A DNA stretch of 64,000 nucleotides from positions 24,210 through 88,209 of the forward strand of contig JAQGBZ010000263.1 in the NCBI GenBank assembly GCA_034687125.1. The letters are read 5' to 3'. A program made the translations under genes and the position numbers. This stretch comes from Neelides folsomi. Lineage: Eukaryota > Arthropoda > Collembola > Neelipleona > Neelidae. This document shows positions 12,101 to 26,400 of the stretch, piece by piece (position 1 is the first letter of the stretch; the number at the start of each line of letters is the position of its first letter). The notes under the pieces were generated by a model. The model was given only the letters and a program-made list of their open reading frames with translations, was not told the origin of the DNA and made no database searches.

Positions 12101-15100
12101 TTCGTGAGATGACTGAATGGCTCAAAAACTTTACGGAGAACATGGACTGGGAAGGATGCCTAAGGACCAAGGGATCATTGAAAGGAGAGGAAGACCCCAA
12201 ATTGAGTTCCTTACTTATAATCATGGACTACATCTTGGATGTTGGTCGTGGGCTGAAAACTGCCGCTGGGGGTCAATTCAGTCATTCAAGGGATCGTGAA
12301 GCCACACCCGGGACTTCAACTCCTCCGAATGAACCAGAAGAGGCTAATTTTGATCTGTGCGAGTCTGAGATTATTGAAGAAGGAGGCGGAGTTGACGAGG
12401 AAGACAGTGGTGGAGATGATTCCGTAAGTTTTGCTTTTGATTTAATTTTGATTTAATCTTTTTTATTCATTTTTAATCATTTGCGATTATTGAACTAATT
12501 CACTTTATAGGATGAGGAAACGATGAAGACGAGTTTGTGCACTTATACCGTAACAAGAAAAGAATTTATGTCTCAACACTGGTATCATTGCCATACATGT
12601 GGGATGGTTGATGGAGTCGGAGTATGTTCAGTTTGTGCGAGAGTTTGTCACAAGAATCATGATGTGACTTATGCAAAATTTGGATCCTTCTTTTGTGATT
12701 GTGGAGCTAAAGGCGATGGAGTTTGCTTGGTATTTATTCTTTAAAATTTAAAACTAAAATGGGTTATAAAACTTTTAAACGATATGTTTATTATGTAACA
12801 TTTTCATAATTATTTTCATAAGGAAATGTATAATTATGATTAAAGGTTCATTACCTTATTTTTGCACAGGCTTTGGATAAACCACAAGTTTCTGCAATGG
12901 CTGAAAAGAGCTATTTGGGAAACAATCAGACATCTTTTCCTGCCTGTAACTCTGATGGGGCAAATAACGTCAATCGAAGGAGTTCCTCACCTTCAATGGA
13001 TAACAATAAAAATGGAGAATCTTCATCAGGCCTTGCTGAGTCAGCGAACATTGGCAGTGTAACAATTTATGGAAAGTCTTTCACTTATGAAGAACTTCTA
13101 GGATCATTTAAGGATTTTACATTGAAACTCCCTTTGGCTACACTTGCGAAGCTCAAAGTTGCAGTTTATCACCTTAATAATCTAAAGACACCAATTGGAG
13201 CTTTTCTAAGAGTTCAAGAAGCTCTGAAGTGTTTGAGGAATGGAAAAGACTCACAATTTGAATTCAATGTTTCCGAAACTTTGTTGGTAAGTATTTATAA
13301 TATGGAATGTAGATAATATATGTATAAACCTACTTACTGATAAATAGTTAGACAAGTTGCAATTTACATAAACAATTTTTTAATTAAAGTTAATTATCTT
13401 ATTTACAATATTCATTATTTACACAAATAAATGATTTTTATATTTAATTACATATTATCTAATTGTGCTAATTTTTGTGGAAGTCTTCAACTCTCAACTC
13501 TCAAGAAGGGGCTTTCGAGAACATCAAAATGACTTACAATGGTGATCAAGGTTCGACGATTAGACAATTGATCAACACTTTCGTGATCAGGAGATCAACT
13601 ATTGCCGCTCTTAGTGGGCCCAATGCAAGAAGACATTTTCTTGCTGTGAGTCAGGAAAAAGGAAAATTAACCTTCCTTCAAATGAGTAGTTTATTCACTG
13701 GGAGTGACAATGGGAAAAAGAAATTGACTTTGCCCAAACTCGCTTCTTTGACTCTTCCTTTTACCGCCCTCACAATGGCCAGCAATTCTATTCGAGATGA
13801 TGTTCTTGCCATTTGTGGACTTAAAGTAATATTTTAATATTATTTATTATTTAAACGATAATTTATTAAATACTTACAATACAAAATAATACAAATAATT
13901 ATCAATAATAACAATTGATCTAATTATAATATTTTTTTATATATTTAAGGACTGCCATATCTTAGTAATTGGAAGCAACGGCACAATTTCCACTCATTTG
14001 GTTCTTCCTGCCTATCACTACAGCCAAAATCATATAATCAAACCTGTTTGGCTTCCTGGATCACAAACCGAACTTGCCTTGTTAACAGCCGACGGAGTGA
14101 AAATATACGATTTAGCAATTGATTTAGCTCCAACTTATCATTTCTTGCTTCCAGCTGGAAAAGTCCGAGATGCAACGTTTATATTTCAGGCAAGATTCAT
14201 AATGGCTTTATTAAATATTATAATGATTCATATAAGAAGTTTAATTAAAATGTGCAAAGTTACTTTTCTGAACACAACACTTAGAACTTAAAACTAAAAT
14301 TTCAATTTCGTAATATTGATAAATATTTATTATATAGGACGGATGTTATCATATTGCAATAATGGCGAACGATGGGCGAATCTACCATGAAAAATTGGAT
14401 GAGACGACGAGTGCGAAACATGGACAATATTACATAGTCAATGATCTCAATTACGACGACAAGGAACTTTCAAAGACTCAAGAGATTGGAAATAGTGAAG
14501 CCAAGCCTGTGTCGCTCTACTACTCCCATCCTCTCAAACTTCTCTTTTACACTTACCCGAATGGGAAAAGTTATGTCGGAACTCTCGACTCGCTCAATTC
14601 CTTGAAGCCTCCTTTGACAAAGACCTATTTAATAACGCCAAAAGGTAAACCACCGGTGTCTCTCGGCCTATACCAATGGATCGAACTTCCTGAACATCCT
14701 GGAGTAATTTTTGCCATGGGGGCTAATTCGAACGCGTATGTGATTCTGTTGACGGAGTCTGGGTGTGAGATTCAAGAAGTTAAAGGGCACGGACCAAAGT
14801 TAAAATGCACAGACATAGCGGCCATTCGATTCCAACATGCTCCGGGAAAAATCAAAACTTCACTTTTAACGCTTTGTGATGATGGAAGCTTGAGAGTATA
14901 CGAAACAACGGAGATTACAGAATTTTGGCTCAATCCCCGACTTCGACCCATTCAAGAGTCCGTGATGTTTGCAAGGTTGAGTAAAAGAACGACTGTCCAT
15001 AAAAAGGCGCCTAGACCAGTGAGACAAAATGGAAGCCAAATTACTTTTCCAACTGACTACTTTGAATATTGTCAACCGCTCAATGAAGTTGAATTTGGCG

Positions 15101-17374
15101 GAAATGATCTCTTGCAGATTTATAATGTCAATCAACTCAAAAATCGACTTAATAATCCTGGTATGATACATGATTTTAATTAGATTTTTTAATCAATAAT
15201 TAGATTTTTTATGTATGTTATTTAATGACTAATCCATTTTGTATTTTGAATAGGAATGTACGTGGTTTCAACAAAGTCGACAGGATTCAATTTAGAAGTT
15301 TCAATAAATGATGCAAATCTAGTGATGACGGGGATTCGAGTCTTTCTTGGTTCTCAAGATGTGACCCGTGTTCCAAGCTTTATTCAAGTATACTTTTCTT
15401 ACCTATTCTTATTCTCAAAATAAGAATCCAAATATGTATCTGAACTTAATATTTGTTTTTTATTAGGTATTTGGAAGGTCAATAACTGTGACATTAAGTC
15501 GTGCTCGGTGGTATGATATTCCATTATTAAGAGAGGAAAGCGTCCAAGCTGATCAAAAGCTCACGATTACATTTGGGCCTTCTGCTGATTTACAAAGTGT
15601 CACATTTGTAGATTCAATCAAAATGTAGTTACTCATTTATTTACCCTTTTATCGTTTTATAATTTGACTCGGAATAACATACAATTTAAATTCTTTTCAG
15701 TTATGGTAAGAACAAAGATGCTTTTGGTTGGCCCGATGAAAACGACGAAGCTCCTCAGGTCGCTTCTCAAAATGCTCCTCCATTAAATACTGAACTTGAC
15801 CGGAAAGACGATGGAGCTGTGATGGAAAAGTAAGAGTAGCTAATTTGCATTTCATGTATTAATTTGGAAATTACTAATGTGACTTTATTTAACAGGATTG
15901 TCATAAATACTCTTGAGATGTGTGAATTGGGTGTAAACATGAGTGGAAGAGATTCGAAAGATCTTGAACAAACGCTCAAACTTGCCACTGAAATATTCTT
16001 AGAAAATTATCAAGCTTTTAATAATCCAACGAGAAATTTGATGATGTCGGTCATCCAAACCAAATCAGCTTATTATGAGCACAGAGTAAGAATAATAATC
16101 GTGATTGTTGATTATGCATTTAAAGAAAATATTTTAATCTTCATCTTGTTTTTTAGGATAAAGCCGTTTATTCCCTTTGTGTAAAAGGAATAATGAAAAT
16201 GAACAGCCTTCCAGATAAAGAAGTTGATCCAGAACTTTTTAGTCACATTGTGAATTGTGTCAAGAACATTGCTGTGGTCCGACCTCAACATATTTCACAC
16301 TACGATTACCAGGATATTGGATGTAAGATTTAAATATTTGGTTATCTTAAATATTTTAACAAAATAGGAGTCAGAAATTCTAGTGTTTAATTGTTCATAT
16401 TTATTTAAGATGGTCCGATGAATGCAGTTATCGTAATTGAAAATTTGTGCAAAATATTCGAGCGACTTGTTGAAATAAAGCCAAAGAATCATTATGTTGT
16501 TCCATTAGATTGCCCAGGTTCGATGAATTTACAATTTGACTATAGTTTTAACTTAAATGTGAAAATGTGGATAAAATTAAATTTTAAACATTTTTGTAGG
16601 AATTCAAAGAGTGGAATTGGTTGCAATGGGTGTTGCTGAGATAATTTATTCTGTCATGTCATCAGATATTAATTTAGTGCCAAGTTTGTCGAGACCTTTA
16701 ATTCAACTTTTGCTCTCGAAAAATAATCAAATCAGCGTTCATGTCCGAACTGTCGTCGTAAAAAGGCTCCGACCAAAACAAGCAAGAAAACGTAAGGTCA
16801 CATTTCCTGGGCCATCTTCACCCCATTGTACGACACCCGATACGGCCGTTGACAGTCCAAGAGAAAGAGAACCTCCTCCATCTCAATCAAGAGGAAATCA
16901 AGATGATTCCAATATACCACTTGTAGAAGTTGACGAACCCATTGTGATGATTGGAGAACCAGAGAATGAAGGACAAATGCCAATGATCCATCCACTTGAG
17001 GCCTTTATGGGAGAAGAAGGATTTGCAATGGCGCCTGGTATGGATCTCCATTCAGATGCTGAAGACGAAGCAATGGTGGAACTTGCTATTGCTCTGAGTC
17101 TTCAAGAACAAGCTGGCGGAGCAGCTCTTGCCATTCAAGGAATTCAAGAGGGGCTACAAGCTCTTGAGGACATGCATCAAGAAGTTCTTAATGTAGCAGA
17201 AGCAATGTCCCCACCAGAGGAAGAAGTCGACCATCAACATCATGCATCTGGTGAAGGAGGAGAATCTGATGCCACAGCTTCACCTCCACCTTCGGACGAT
17301 GAAGGTTCAACTGCTGCAACTGAGGGATCAAATTTAAGAAATTCTGAGCCAGTAAGTTATATTAATTCTTAAAC

Positions 17375-17405
<31 letters not shown>

Positions 17406-20400
17406 TATATATATATATATTTTACATTATCACAGTTAATTACAAATTATTTATGTTAATACAATATCAAACGATAAGTTATTTACAAACTTTCATTTTT
17501 AGGGAGGATCTGATAGCTCTGGAAGCTCAAACGCAGGAGCAAACAGCAGTGAAAGGGCTTCAAAACATCAATCTGACTCCACCTCACTTAACGCTGATGG
17601 TGAAATTGGAAATGCTGGTGCTTCGACAATGAAGGAGAATTCATCTGACAAAGAAAAATATTCAGCCATTGTAGGACTGATGAGCGGAAAGCCATTCCGA
17701 CTTGCTCTTATGAGAGCAATTGCAGATGAAGTATCGCGCACTGCTTATGCCTTAAGAGTTATTCCTCTTCTTCAAGTTCTCCTCGTAATTCTTTCTGAAC
17801 TTGATGGGACAAGTGAAGAAGAACTCTTTGTTGTGAAAAACATGGTCACAAAACTTCTTCCACAAATGAAGCTTAAGGTTTACTTTTATTTTTAATAAAA
17901 ATTAAATAATTAAATAAGATAAAATTAAATAATGTAGATTTAAGTCTTTTTCGATCACATATATAATAATTATTATTTTAACAGGAATTGAGTCAAACGG
18001 CTGAATGGGAAAGGAACGACACGACTGAAATGACCCTTATTGTAATGAGAATGTTGAGCATTTTGGTTTCTCGGTGGAGAGGAACTGATTCAAAGTCTGA
18101 AAATATGTGGATAGCTAGAATTACTTCAGAGACTGTTCATGAAGCTGATGTGATTAATTATTGTAAAGATCTTCTTCATCTGCTTCGTTCTACTTGGAGG
18201 GGGTAAATCAGATATTTTGTTTTAAAATTTTAATTGTAATTTACCTATAAAAATTACCTTGAAATCGTTATTTTATTGTTAATCAATTTAATTAATGTTA
18301 AATTCAGACAAGCAATGAGTGACTCAATGAACTCTCAACTTCCTTCTGTTCTTGGAGCAAGTCAACTCGACGTAAAGACTACTGTATTGAAAGCACATTC
18401 TGGCCAAAGTCCACCCGACTACACACCCTTCTTCCTCAAGGGTTATGTCAAGACCCATTCAAAGGATCTCTTAGAAGAACTCCCACTGCTCCTCTCTGAA
18501 ATGGCTCTTCGCCTTCCCTACCAAGTTAAGAAGGTTTTGAGTCAAACAGCTCTCTTTGATGAGGAATGGGAGGAACTTCTATGCGAAATTCTTCAGAATC
18601 GAAATGCACCCTTCGTTCGGCGACAAGCGAGGAAGCTTCTCTTGAACATTGCAGGAAATCGAGATCATTATCATTTAATTCGAGACTTATACAACATCAA
18701 ATATCATCTCATTCATTTCAAACTCCTTATTGGCTACAATGGGAATTCAGACGCTGAGAGGCTTGCAAAGTGTGTGAAGCAAGAATTCAAATATACACAG
18801 CTCGTTGCAATGGTTGAACATCTTAATACTTGCATTGACATTGCGACCCAAAGGCCAACTAGTTGGCAAACATTTTGTAAAAGCGAAGATGCTCTTCAGT
18901 TCATTATGCTGGTAAATAATTATATCATTTTTAATCCAATAATTCAACCATTCTTCTTAATCATCCCAATAGAATTTTGAATTATTTAAATGGATGATAA
19001 AATATCAAAATTATTTCAGATGAGTGTTTATGCTGATGAGAGCCTTACTACAGCAATTTTAACACTTCTCAAAATTGCTGTGGATGGCCTGCCGTTTGAT
19101 TCCAAAGGAGAGTCTATGATGCTTAAAATGAGTGAAGATGAAAAACCATTCAAATCTCTTGCTCATTGCGTAAGTGTTTAAAAATCTTAGAATTTTTAAT
19201 TCTACTAATTCTCAAGACTTTTTAATAAAACTGTTTATATTTCGCTTTTTACAGATTATTGATAGCATTGAGATGAGAACTTTCCTCGAGTTTGTGAAAA
19301 AGTTTTTATTGGAACATCCTGTTGTTGCAACTCGTTGGCAAGCTCATAGTCTTTTATTAAGCTTTTTCCAAACGTGCGATATGGAACATCAAGTGAAATT
19401 GGTTCGTGCCATGTGGGATCTTTGGCCATTTGTTCCAGCCGCTGGGTCAAGAGCTTCTCAATTTGTTGATGTTCTTGGTTTCACAACACTCAATAACGAC
19501 GAGCTAAGGACAAATGATTTGAGGACGCAAGTAAATCTTTGCATATCCTCCATTGAGGCTCAAGGGAAGACGCTGTTGGCCCATCCAAATGCTATCATTT
19601 ATGGATCTCTTGTTCCTTTCGTCTCCGTTGATGGATTCTACCTTGAATCTGAATCATGTGAAGTTTGCTATAATATCGACAAACCGTGCGCAACTCAAAA
19701 GCTTTCAAACATCAAGGTATTGCTAAATTAAATTGAAAATAATAGTAATTAATTTAAACCAACTTGAAATCTAGTCGACTTATATGTTAGCGATCGAAAA
19801 CACCTAAAAAATTGATAATGATTATTATTTATATAATGATTATTTTTGTTTTTTAGTCGGATGCTAAATTTACTGCTAATAGCCAAATTGTTAAACTAAC
19901 TTCTACACTTAACATCTTGAAATTGAATGTCCGATTGACGGAAGTGAAGAAGGTCAGAATGATCAAAACCCTTGCCGTTTACTACTCACCCAAGAGCATC
20001 CCAATCGTTGAATTGAAGAACAAACCCAATTTATGGCAAATGGCAAGGAAGGTTCAAATGGGTCCATCTCAAACAGAAGTCAAACTCGATTTCAGCGTAC
20101 CAATCACAGCAGCGAATCTTATGATTGAATTTCTTGACTTTTATGAGAATCCTCAAGCTACGACTGAAACTCTTCAATGTCCAAGGTGCTCAGCATCCGT
20201 CCCTTCTCAACCTGGAGTTTGCACAAACTGTGGAGAAAATGTTTACCAATGTCATAAGTGCCGAGCTATCAATTACGATGAACGAGATCCTTTCCTTTGC
20301 CACTCATGTGGATTCTGCAAATATGCAAAAATTGATATAACAGTATTTGCTAAAACAATTGTAGCTGTTGATCCAATTGGTAATTTTAACATTTTATTAT

Positions 20401-23400
20401 CTTATTGTATTGTAATTTATTATTTCCTGTCGAAAAGGAGTATAATTTAAGTAAAGTAACAAGGAAATTTTTTTTAAATATTTTAATTTTAATTAGAAAA
20501 CGAAGAGGATCACAAAAAAGCCGAGACAGCTGTGAGTAATTTGCTCGAAAAAGCTGATCAAACTTATAAACAGCAACAGCAAATGAAAGGAGGACTCGAA
20601 ACGATGCTTCAATCTATCAAAGAAAAAAGATCGATGGCTGGAATTGCAACTCCATTGACTTTGAATGTCCCTACACCGATTCCAGCATCAACGGGAGCGG
20701 TTTCGGCGACTTATGCAGCAGCTGTCGCCAATGCGATCAATAATAACAATGGTGCTAACTCCCTTGGAGGCAACTCGATTGTTGCAAATAATGGGAATTT
20801 GATTGGCCCAGCACAAGCGATAAATGCAGCATCGGCTGTAACGGCTGCAACTGCTGGTTCTACTGCAACTTCTTCATTGGTTCTAAAGAATGTACAGAGT
20901 CTTGCATATTGTTATGCAATTGATTGCAAAAATTCTTATGAAGAGCTCAACAGACTCATGAGGGTAAGTTTTAAATTTTTATTTTTCTCAATTATAGTTT
21001 TTGCTTAATATTAATCTCCATTTTTAGAAAGTGGCTGCGTATCGGAAAGAAATGCTAAAACTTGACCCAACTTCTTATTCTCTTGATACGATGAACAACG
21101 TGACCTTCCGACGTTGTTACGGCTGTATGGCGTCAAGCATCACTTTGTCACTTAGGCTTCTGCAAGCTCTCATTTCTGCTGAGAATATGAAGGGGCCATT
21201 CAATTTGTCATTTTTGAGTTTCCTTCTTCGTCTATCCCAATCAGCTGGGTCGACCACTTTGAAAGAACAAGTGAAGAATGCTCTCTGTTTCTTTGTCAAA
21301 GATGATGTTTTGGCTACTAGTCAACTTACTCAAATGATCAACAATAGGTAAAAACAGTAAAATGGTTTTATCGATATATTTGAATTTTAACTTTTTATTG
21401 ATCCGTAATCCATAACCAATTTGTTTTTTTACATCAAATTAACTTTAAATGTTATTTTTAATTAAAAGGGTCATGATGGCATTGAAGAAGGAAAGTTGGT
21501 CTGACTTAAGCTTTGAAACATCCGAAGAACTTTCACTCCTTGCTTCACTTCTTCAAATGTACGATTCATGTTGGGAAATTAAGCTAAGAAGTCTTATGAA
21601 AATCCTGACCCACTCAATCAAACGATTAAGAGATTCGACAATGACAGAAACTGCATTGCTCCCTTGTATTAAAATCATTCATAGCTTTATTAAAGCGACT
21701 CAGGCGAAGGACTCAAAACCTACAGTCCTTCCATTTGAAGGAGTTTCCATCGATTTGGAAGCCTGGATTCGTGGAGATGAAACTTCCTGTTTCAATTCCT
21801 GGAAACGAAAGCTTCCAAAGATTAAAAGCGATGAAACCAAAGAGGTTCAAAAGGAAAAAGGAGAAGAGAAAGGAAAAGGGAAGGTCGTAAAAGATCGAAA
21901 TAGAAAGTTTTACTTGGTAAAGAAATACGGCCGGATTTGGTTTGAAAAGTTCTTTAAAATGAATTCAAACTCCACTTTGAAGTTCAAAGAGAACAATTGG
22001 ATGAAACAATTAATCTTTTGTCCTGGGAGTGTTCAAACTCGAACGGTCACAGCGGCTCTTCTCAAAGACCTTGCTCAAATCCCTCAAAGAAGATTGAAAA
22101 TCATGGAATTGCTAACGTGCTTCTTGGAAGAATTGCCCCTATTTGGGGAATCCTGTCGAGAATTCATGGAGTTGTACCGAGATCTTGCGACTCCGGCAGA
22201 GTTCTCAGCTTTCCTCAATGCGAAAGGAGCCCTTAACATCGTTTGCAAATTGCTCGATGAACAAATTGACAATTTGAATCATCTCGAGACGATCACTTTA
22301 CATTGTGATCTCTCTCAAGGAATTGCCGTTTGGGAGTTAGCGAGACTTCTCTCTGTCCTTGCTATTCCTTCGGTTCGGAGAACGAAGAGAGTTTCGCTTT
22401 TGTCAACTGTGTTAGGCGGATATTTGGCACTTAAGAGACTTCGATTACATCGGACCAGGCCGATTGAAGAAGCTCAGGAAATTCTTCTTCAATTGCTCGA
22501 AGAGATCACTAGTGGGACGGAGGAAGAGACACAGATCTTCATGTCGGTTTGTGTGGAGACTTTGAAAAAATGCCCAAAAGAAGATCTGACAACGCCTGTG
22601 TTTGTCTTTGAACGTCTTTGTTCTCTTATTTTACACGAGGAAAATGATGTGGCTGAATTCTATGTGAGCCTTGATAAGGATCCTCAGCAAGAAGATTTCT
22701 TACAGGTATATTCAATTCATTATAATTAAATTAAATTTTCCCAATACCTGTAATATTATCTAGTTTAATTTAACTGCGATTTTATTTAAACGTGTTGTTT
22801 AATTAATGTTTATATATTGTTTAATATTTTTTCTTGTGATTTAGGGAAGGATGTTGGGAAATCCGTATAGCAGTAATGACAATGGCATTGGTCCTCTTAT
22901 GAGAGATATTAAAAACAAGATTTGCACTGATTGTGAGCTCGTGGCTTTATTGGAAGATGACAACGGGATGGAGCTCCTTGTGAATAACAGAATCATTTCG
23001 CTTGACCTCACTCTCAAAGAAGTTTACAAACGAATGTGGCTTCCGGTGAATGGACAAATTGAACCTATGAGAATTGTTTACCGTATGAGAGGACTTTTGG
23101 GAGACGCCACAGAAGAATTTGTCGAATCTTTTGCTGCTCCTCAAGATTCCCATGAAGATTATGAAACGACATTTAAAATGGCCAATGTCCTCATTCAATG
23201 TGGTGGTCTACATGTAAGTTGTTTAATTTTAATTATTTTTACTTTATTAATTATACACAACAACAACGATTATCTATAGGTTTCTTCTTGTTGAATTTTG
23301 CAATTCTTTGTTTTTATACAGGTCATCTTAAACACATTGGATAACTTGCTTTACCAACAATTTGTCTTGTCGAGATGTAAACCACTCTTGGCAGTTATTC

Positions 23401-26400
23401 TGAAATTACTGAGCTATTGCTCGAAGATTAAAAAAGGTCGAATGGCTTTAGTTGAGCCAAGTCTCAATGCCGTCCAAACACTATTGCCGATCCTTCACCT
23501 TTGTTTAAAGCATGACCTCTCGTGCATTCAGGGATCGTCAGGCATTGTGCATCTAACTGATCAAGTTTTGGAGGTAACATACTTTATTATTATTATTATG
23601 CGTTACACTGTCTTCCAATGATCTAATCATTTAGGTGTTTTAGTCGATTATTAAACAGTTTTTATAAAATAAATTTGGAATATAACAATTTAACAATGAA
23701 TGAAAATATTTAATGAGATTTTTATTCCTAGATTTTGGATACTATCCTTACTGGTGTTGGAATGCTTGAAAAAATCGACTTTTCTACTTTCTCTGATGCT
23801 AGCGGAGTTCCTGATGACATTACCCAATTGTTATCTCTTACAGGTACGTGTTTTATGACATTGCGGATTATTAATTGCTGTAATATTATATGGATTATTA
23901 CATGGTTGTATTAAATATTTAGATAAGCTAAAAGGAAGACCAGCCACGATGACCAATTACTTGAAAGTCCTTGCATGCCTCACCTACACTGACAAGAAGA
24001 AGATGGGCCTAATTTTTGATAATTACAAGGATTGTTGGAATTTCTTCAAATATGATGACGATCCTTCGACTGAATATGCTTATAAAGTTAGTATTCTTAA
24101 AATACCAAGCATGGCCCTCTATGATAGGCCCGGATGTCAAATATTTTTAATTCGGGATTGGATGAAGTTAGCAATTAAGTAAATTTATTTATGTATTAGG
24201 GATATATTGGGCATATATCTTTCAAATTTCAAGTGATTTCTTTATAAATACCCAAGTTAAATTAATTTTTTAACAACAATCGGATTTTTTATAATGGTTA
24301 TTTGTTCGATATGTATCCCATCCCATCGTTCTTGTAAATAGCCCTGCATTTCAATTTCCAACTTTTCAAACAAGACTTTTCAAACATTTCACAGGGAACA
24401 TTTTATGTAAAAGTATGTGACGAGGCTTTATCGTGATGTATGATAACCTTGTGTTCTTCGCCCGGGTAATGTTTTGGGGTGATTTTTTCGACGAGAAGAG
24501 ACAAAACATCCTCGATAGGTGTTTTTGTGTTGATTTTTGTCTTTGGAGGAACTTTGAAAAGTCCCATTGGACCTCTAACTCCAATCACTCCAACCACCTT
24601 GATTTGCTATCCGAACCGTTCCTTTGTTTCGCTTACCCAAATCACAGGAACAGCATTACCTTTGTTCATAAAACAAATTTTTCTTGTTCCGTTGCAATCT
24701 GCTACACGAAACAAAGTCTCATCTAACGAAACAGCATACTCATCTTTAACTCCTCAAATCCAATTGTAAAAATCTTTTCGTCCTGAAAAACCTCTTTTGG
24801 AAAACGCTTAAACGAGCGTGCCAACTTCAGGATTCAATAACTTTGGCATTTTTAAAGGAAATGCTTCAAAATTTTAAATGAATATTCGTAAAACCTCTCT
24901 TAGTCAAAATTATATTGGGTTAATAAATATTAAATATCATTTATATCCGAATTAAAAATACTTGACATCCGGGCCTATCATAGAGGGCCATGCTTGGTAT
25001 TCATTACTTTAATATTTTTCCCAAAGATAAAAACTAATTTAATAAAAATTTATTTCTAGTTGGAACAAGTTTGCACTTTAATATCAAACGTGGAAGCTGG
25101 GCCATATGGAGGTTCCTTTAAAGATTTTGCCATTGAAAGAGGCGTCCTCGACACATGCCTATCTTACATCAGGAAAAGAGCTCCGGCTCTTAAACCTCCA
25201 TTGGGCAGACCAGATTCAGACGAATGGAAGGAAATGATGAGTAAATCGTCACTTAAATATGTTCTTCGACTTTTGGCTGGATTTGCTTCTAATCACGTCC
25301 CTTCACAAGAAGCTGTTGGGAAAGAGAGCATTTATGTTATTCACCAATTAGAGCAAGTGAGCAGCGATGAACATGTTGGATCACTTGCAGAGAATGCCCT
25401 CGAAGCTTTACGCTCTCATGAAAGAATTTGGAAAGATGTTGAAGCAGCGAGAAGAAGCACAAGAGAAGAAAAGAAACGAATGGCGATGGCTATGCGAGAA
25501 AGACAACTTAACACAATGGGGATGAAGACGAATGAGAAGGGACAAGTCACAACTGCTGTGTCAACCATTTTGGATCAGATGGAAGATTTAGCTGAAGAAA
25601 CTGGCCTTATTTGTGTCATTTGCAGAGAAGGATACAAATACCAACCGACGAAAGTTTTGGGAATTTACACATTCAGTAAACGAACACTTGTCGAAGAGTA
25701 TGAGGTTAAATCGAGGAAGACTTATGGCTATACCACAGTCTCGCATTTCAATGTTGTTCACGTTGATTGTCACATGGCGGCCATTAGGTAAAATATTTTT
25801 TAATTAATTTAACTTTAAAAATCTTGGTTTTTTTAAAGTTAATGAATTTCTAATGGATTTCTATTATTTGTTAGACTTGCAAGAGCGAGAGATGAATGGG
25901 AATCAGCATCACTTCAGAATGGGAATACAAGAGCTAATAGTTTGGTTCCATTGTGGGGAACTCAAGTTCCTGAGTCTGCTTTTGCCGCTTGTCTCGCTCG
26001 TCATAATGCGTACCTTCAAGGTATTTTTCATTAATTTATTAAAGTTATTTTCAATTTTTCGATAATCGTTTTATCAATATTGAACTATTTGGTTTGTTTG
26101 AATTTCCAGAAGCGACTGGTCATCGAGACGTTGGATTTTCTTCAGGAATTCACGACTTGAAACTTCTTTTCCTTAAATTCGCAGAAGAGAAAAGTTTCCA
26201 CGAGGACACTGGCGGAGGAGGACCCGAGTCGAACATGCACCTCATCCCTTACCTTTGTCACACGGCCCTTTATGTCCTCAATACAACAAGGAGCACTGGG
26301 AAGGAGAGCAATTTGGTTGATAAATTTCTTGCTGCTCCTCCTACTCAATGGAAGGATGATTCTTGTGCTGCTGAAGGAACTTTTTATTGGCTTGTAGTTT

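Noticed and set aside
24366-24597. Functional transposase gene in the UBR4 intron
   Set aside because: N-terminal part and third catalytic region are missing and frames are broken; annotated as a relic.
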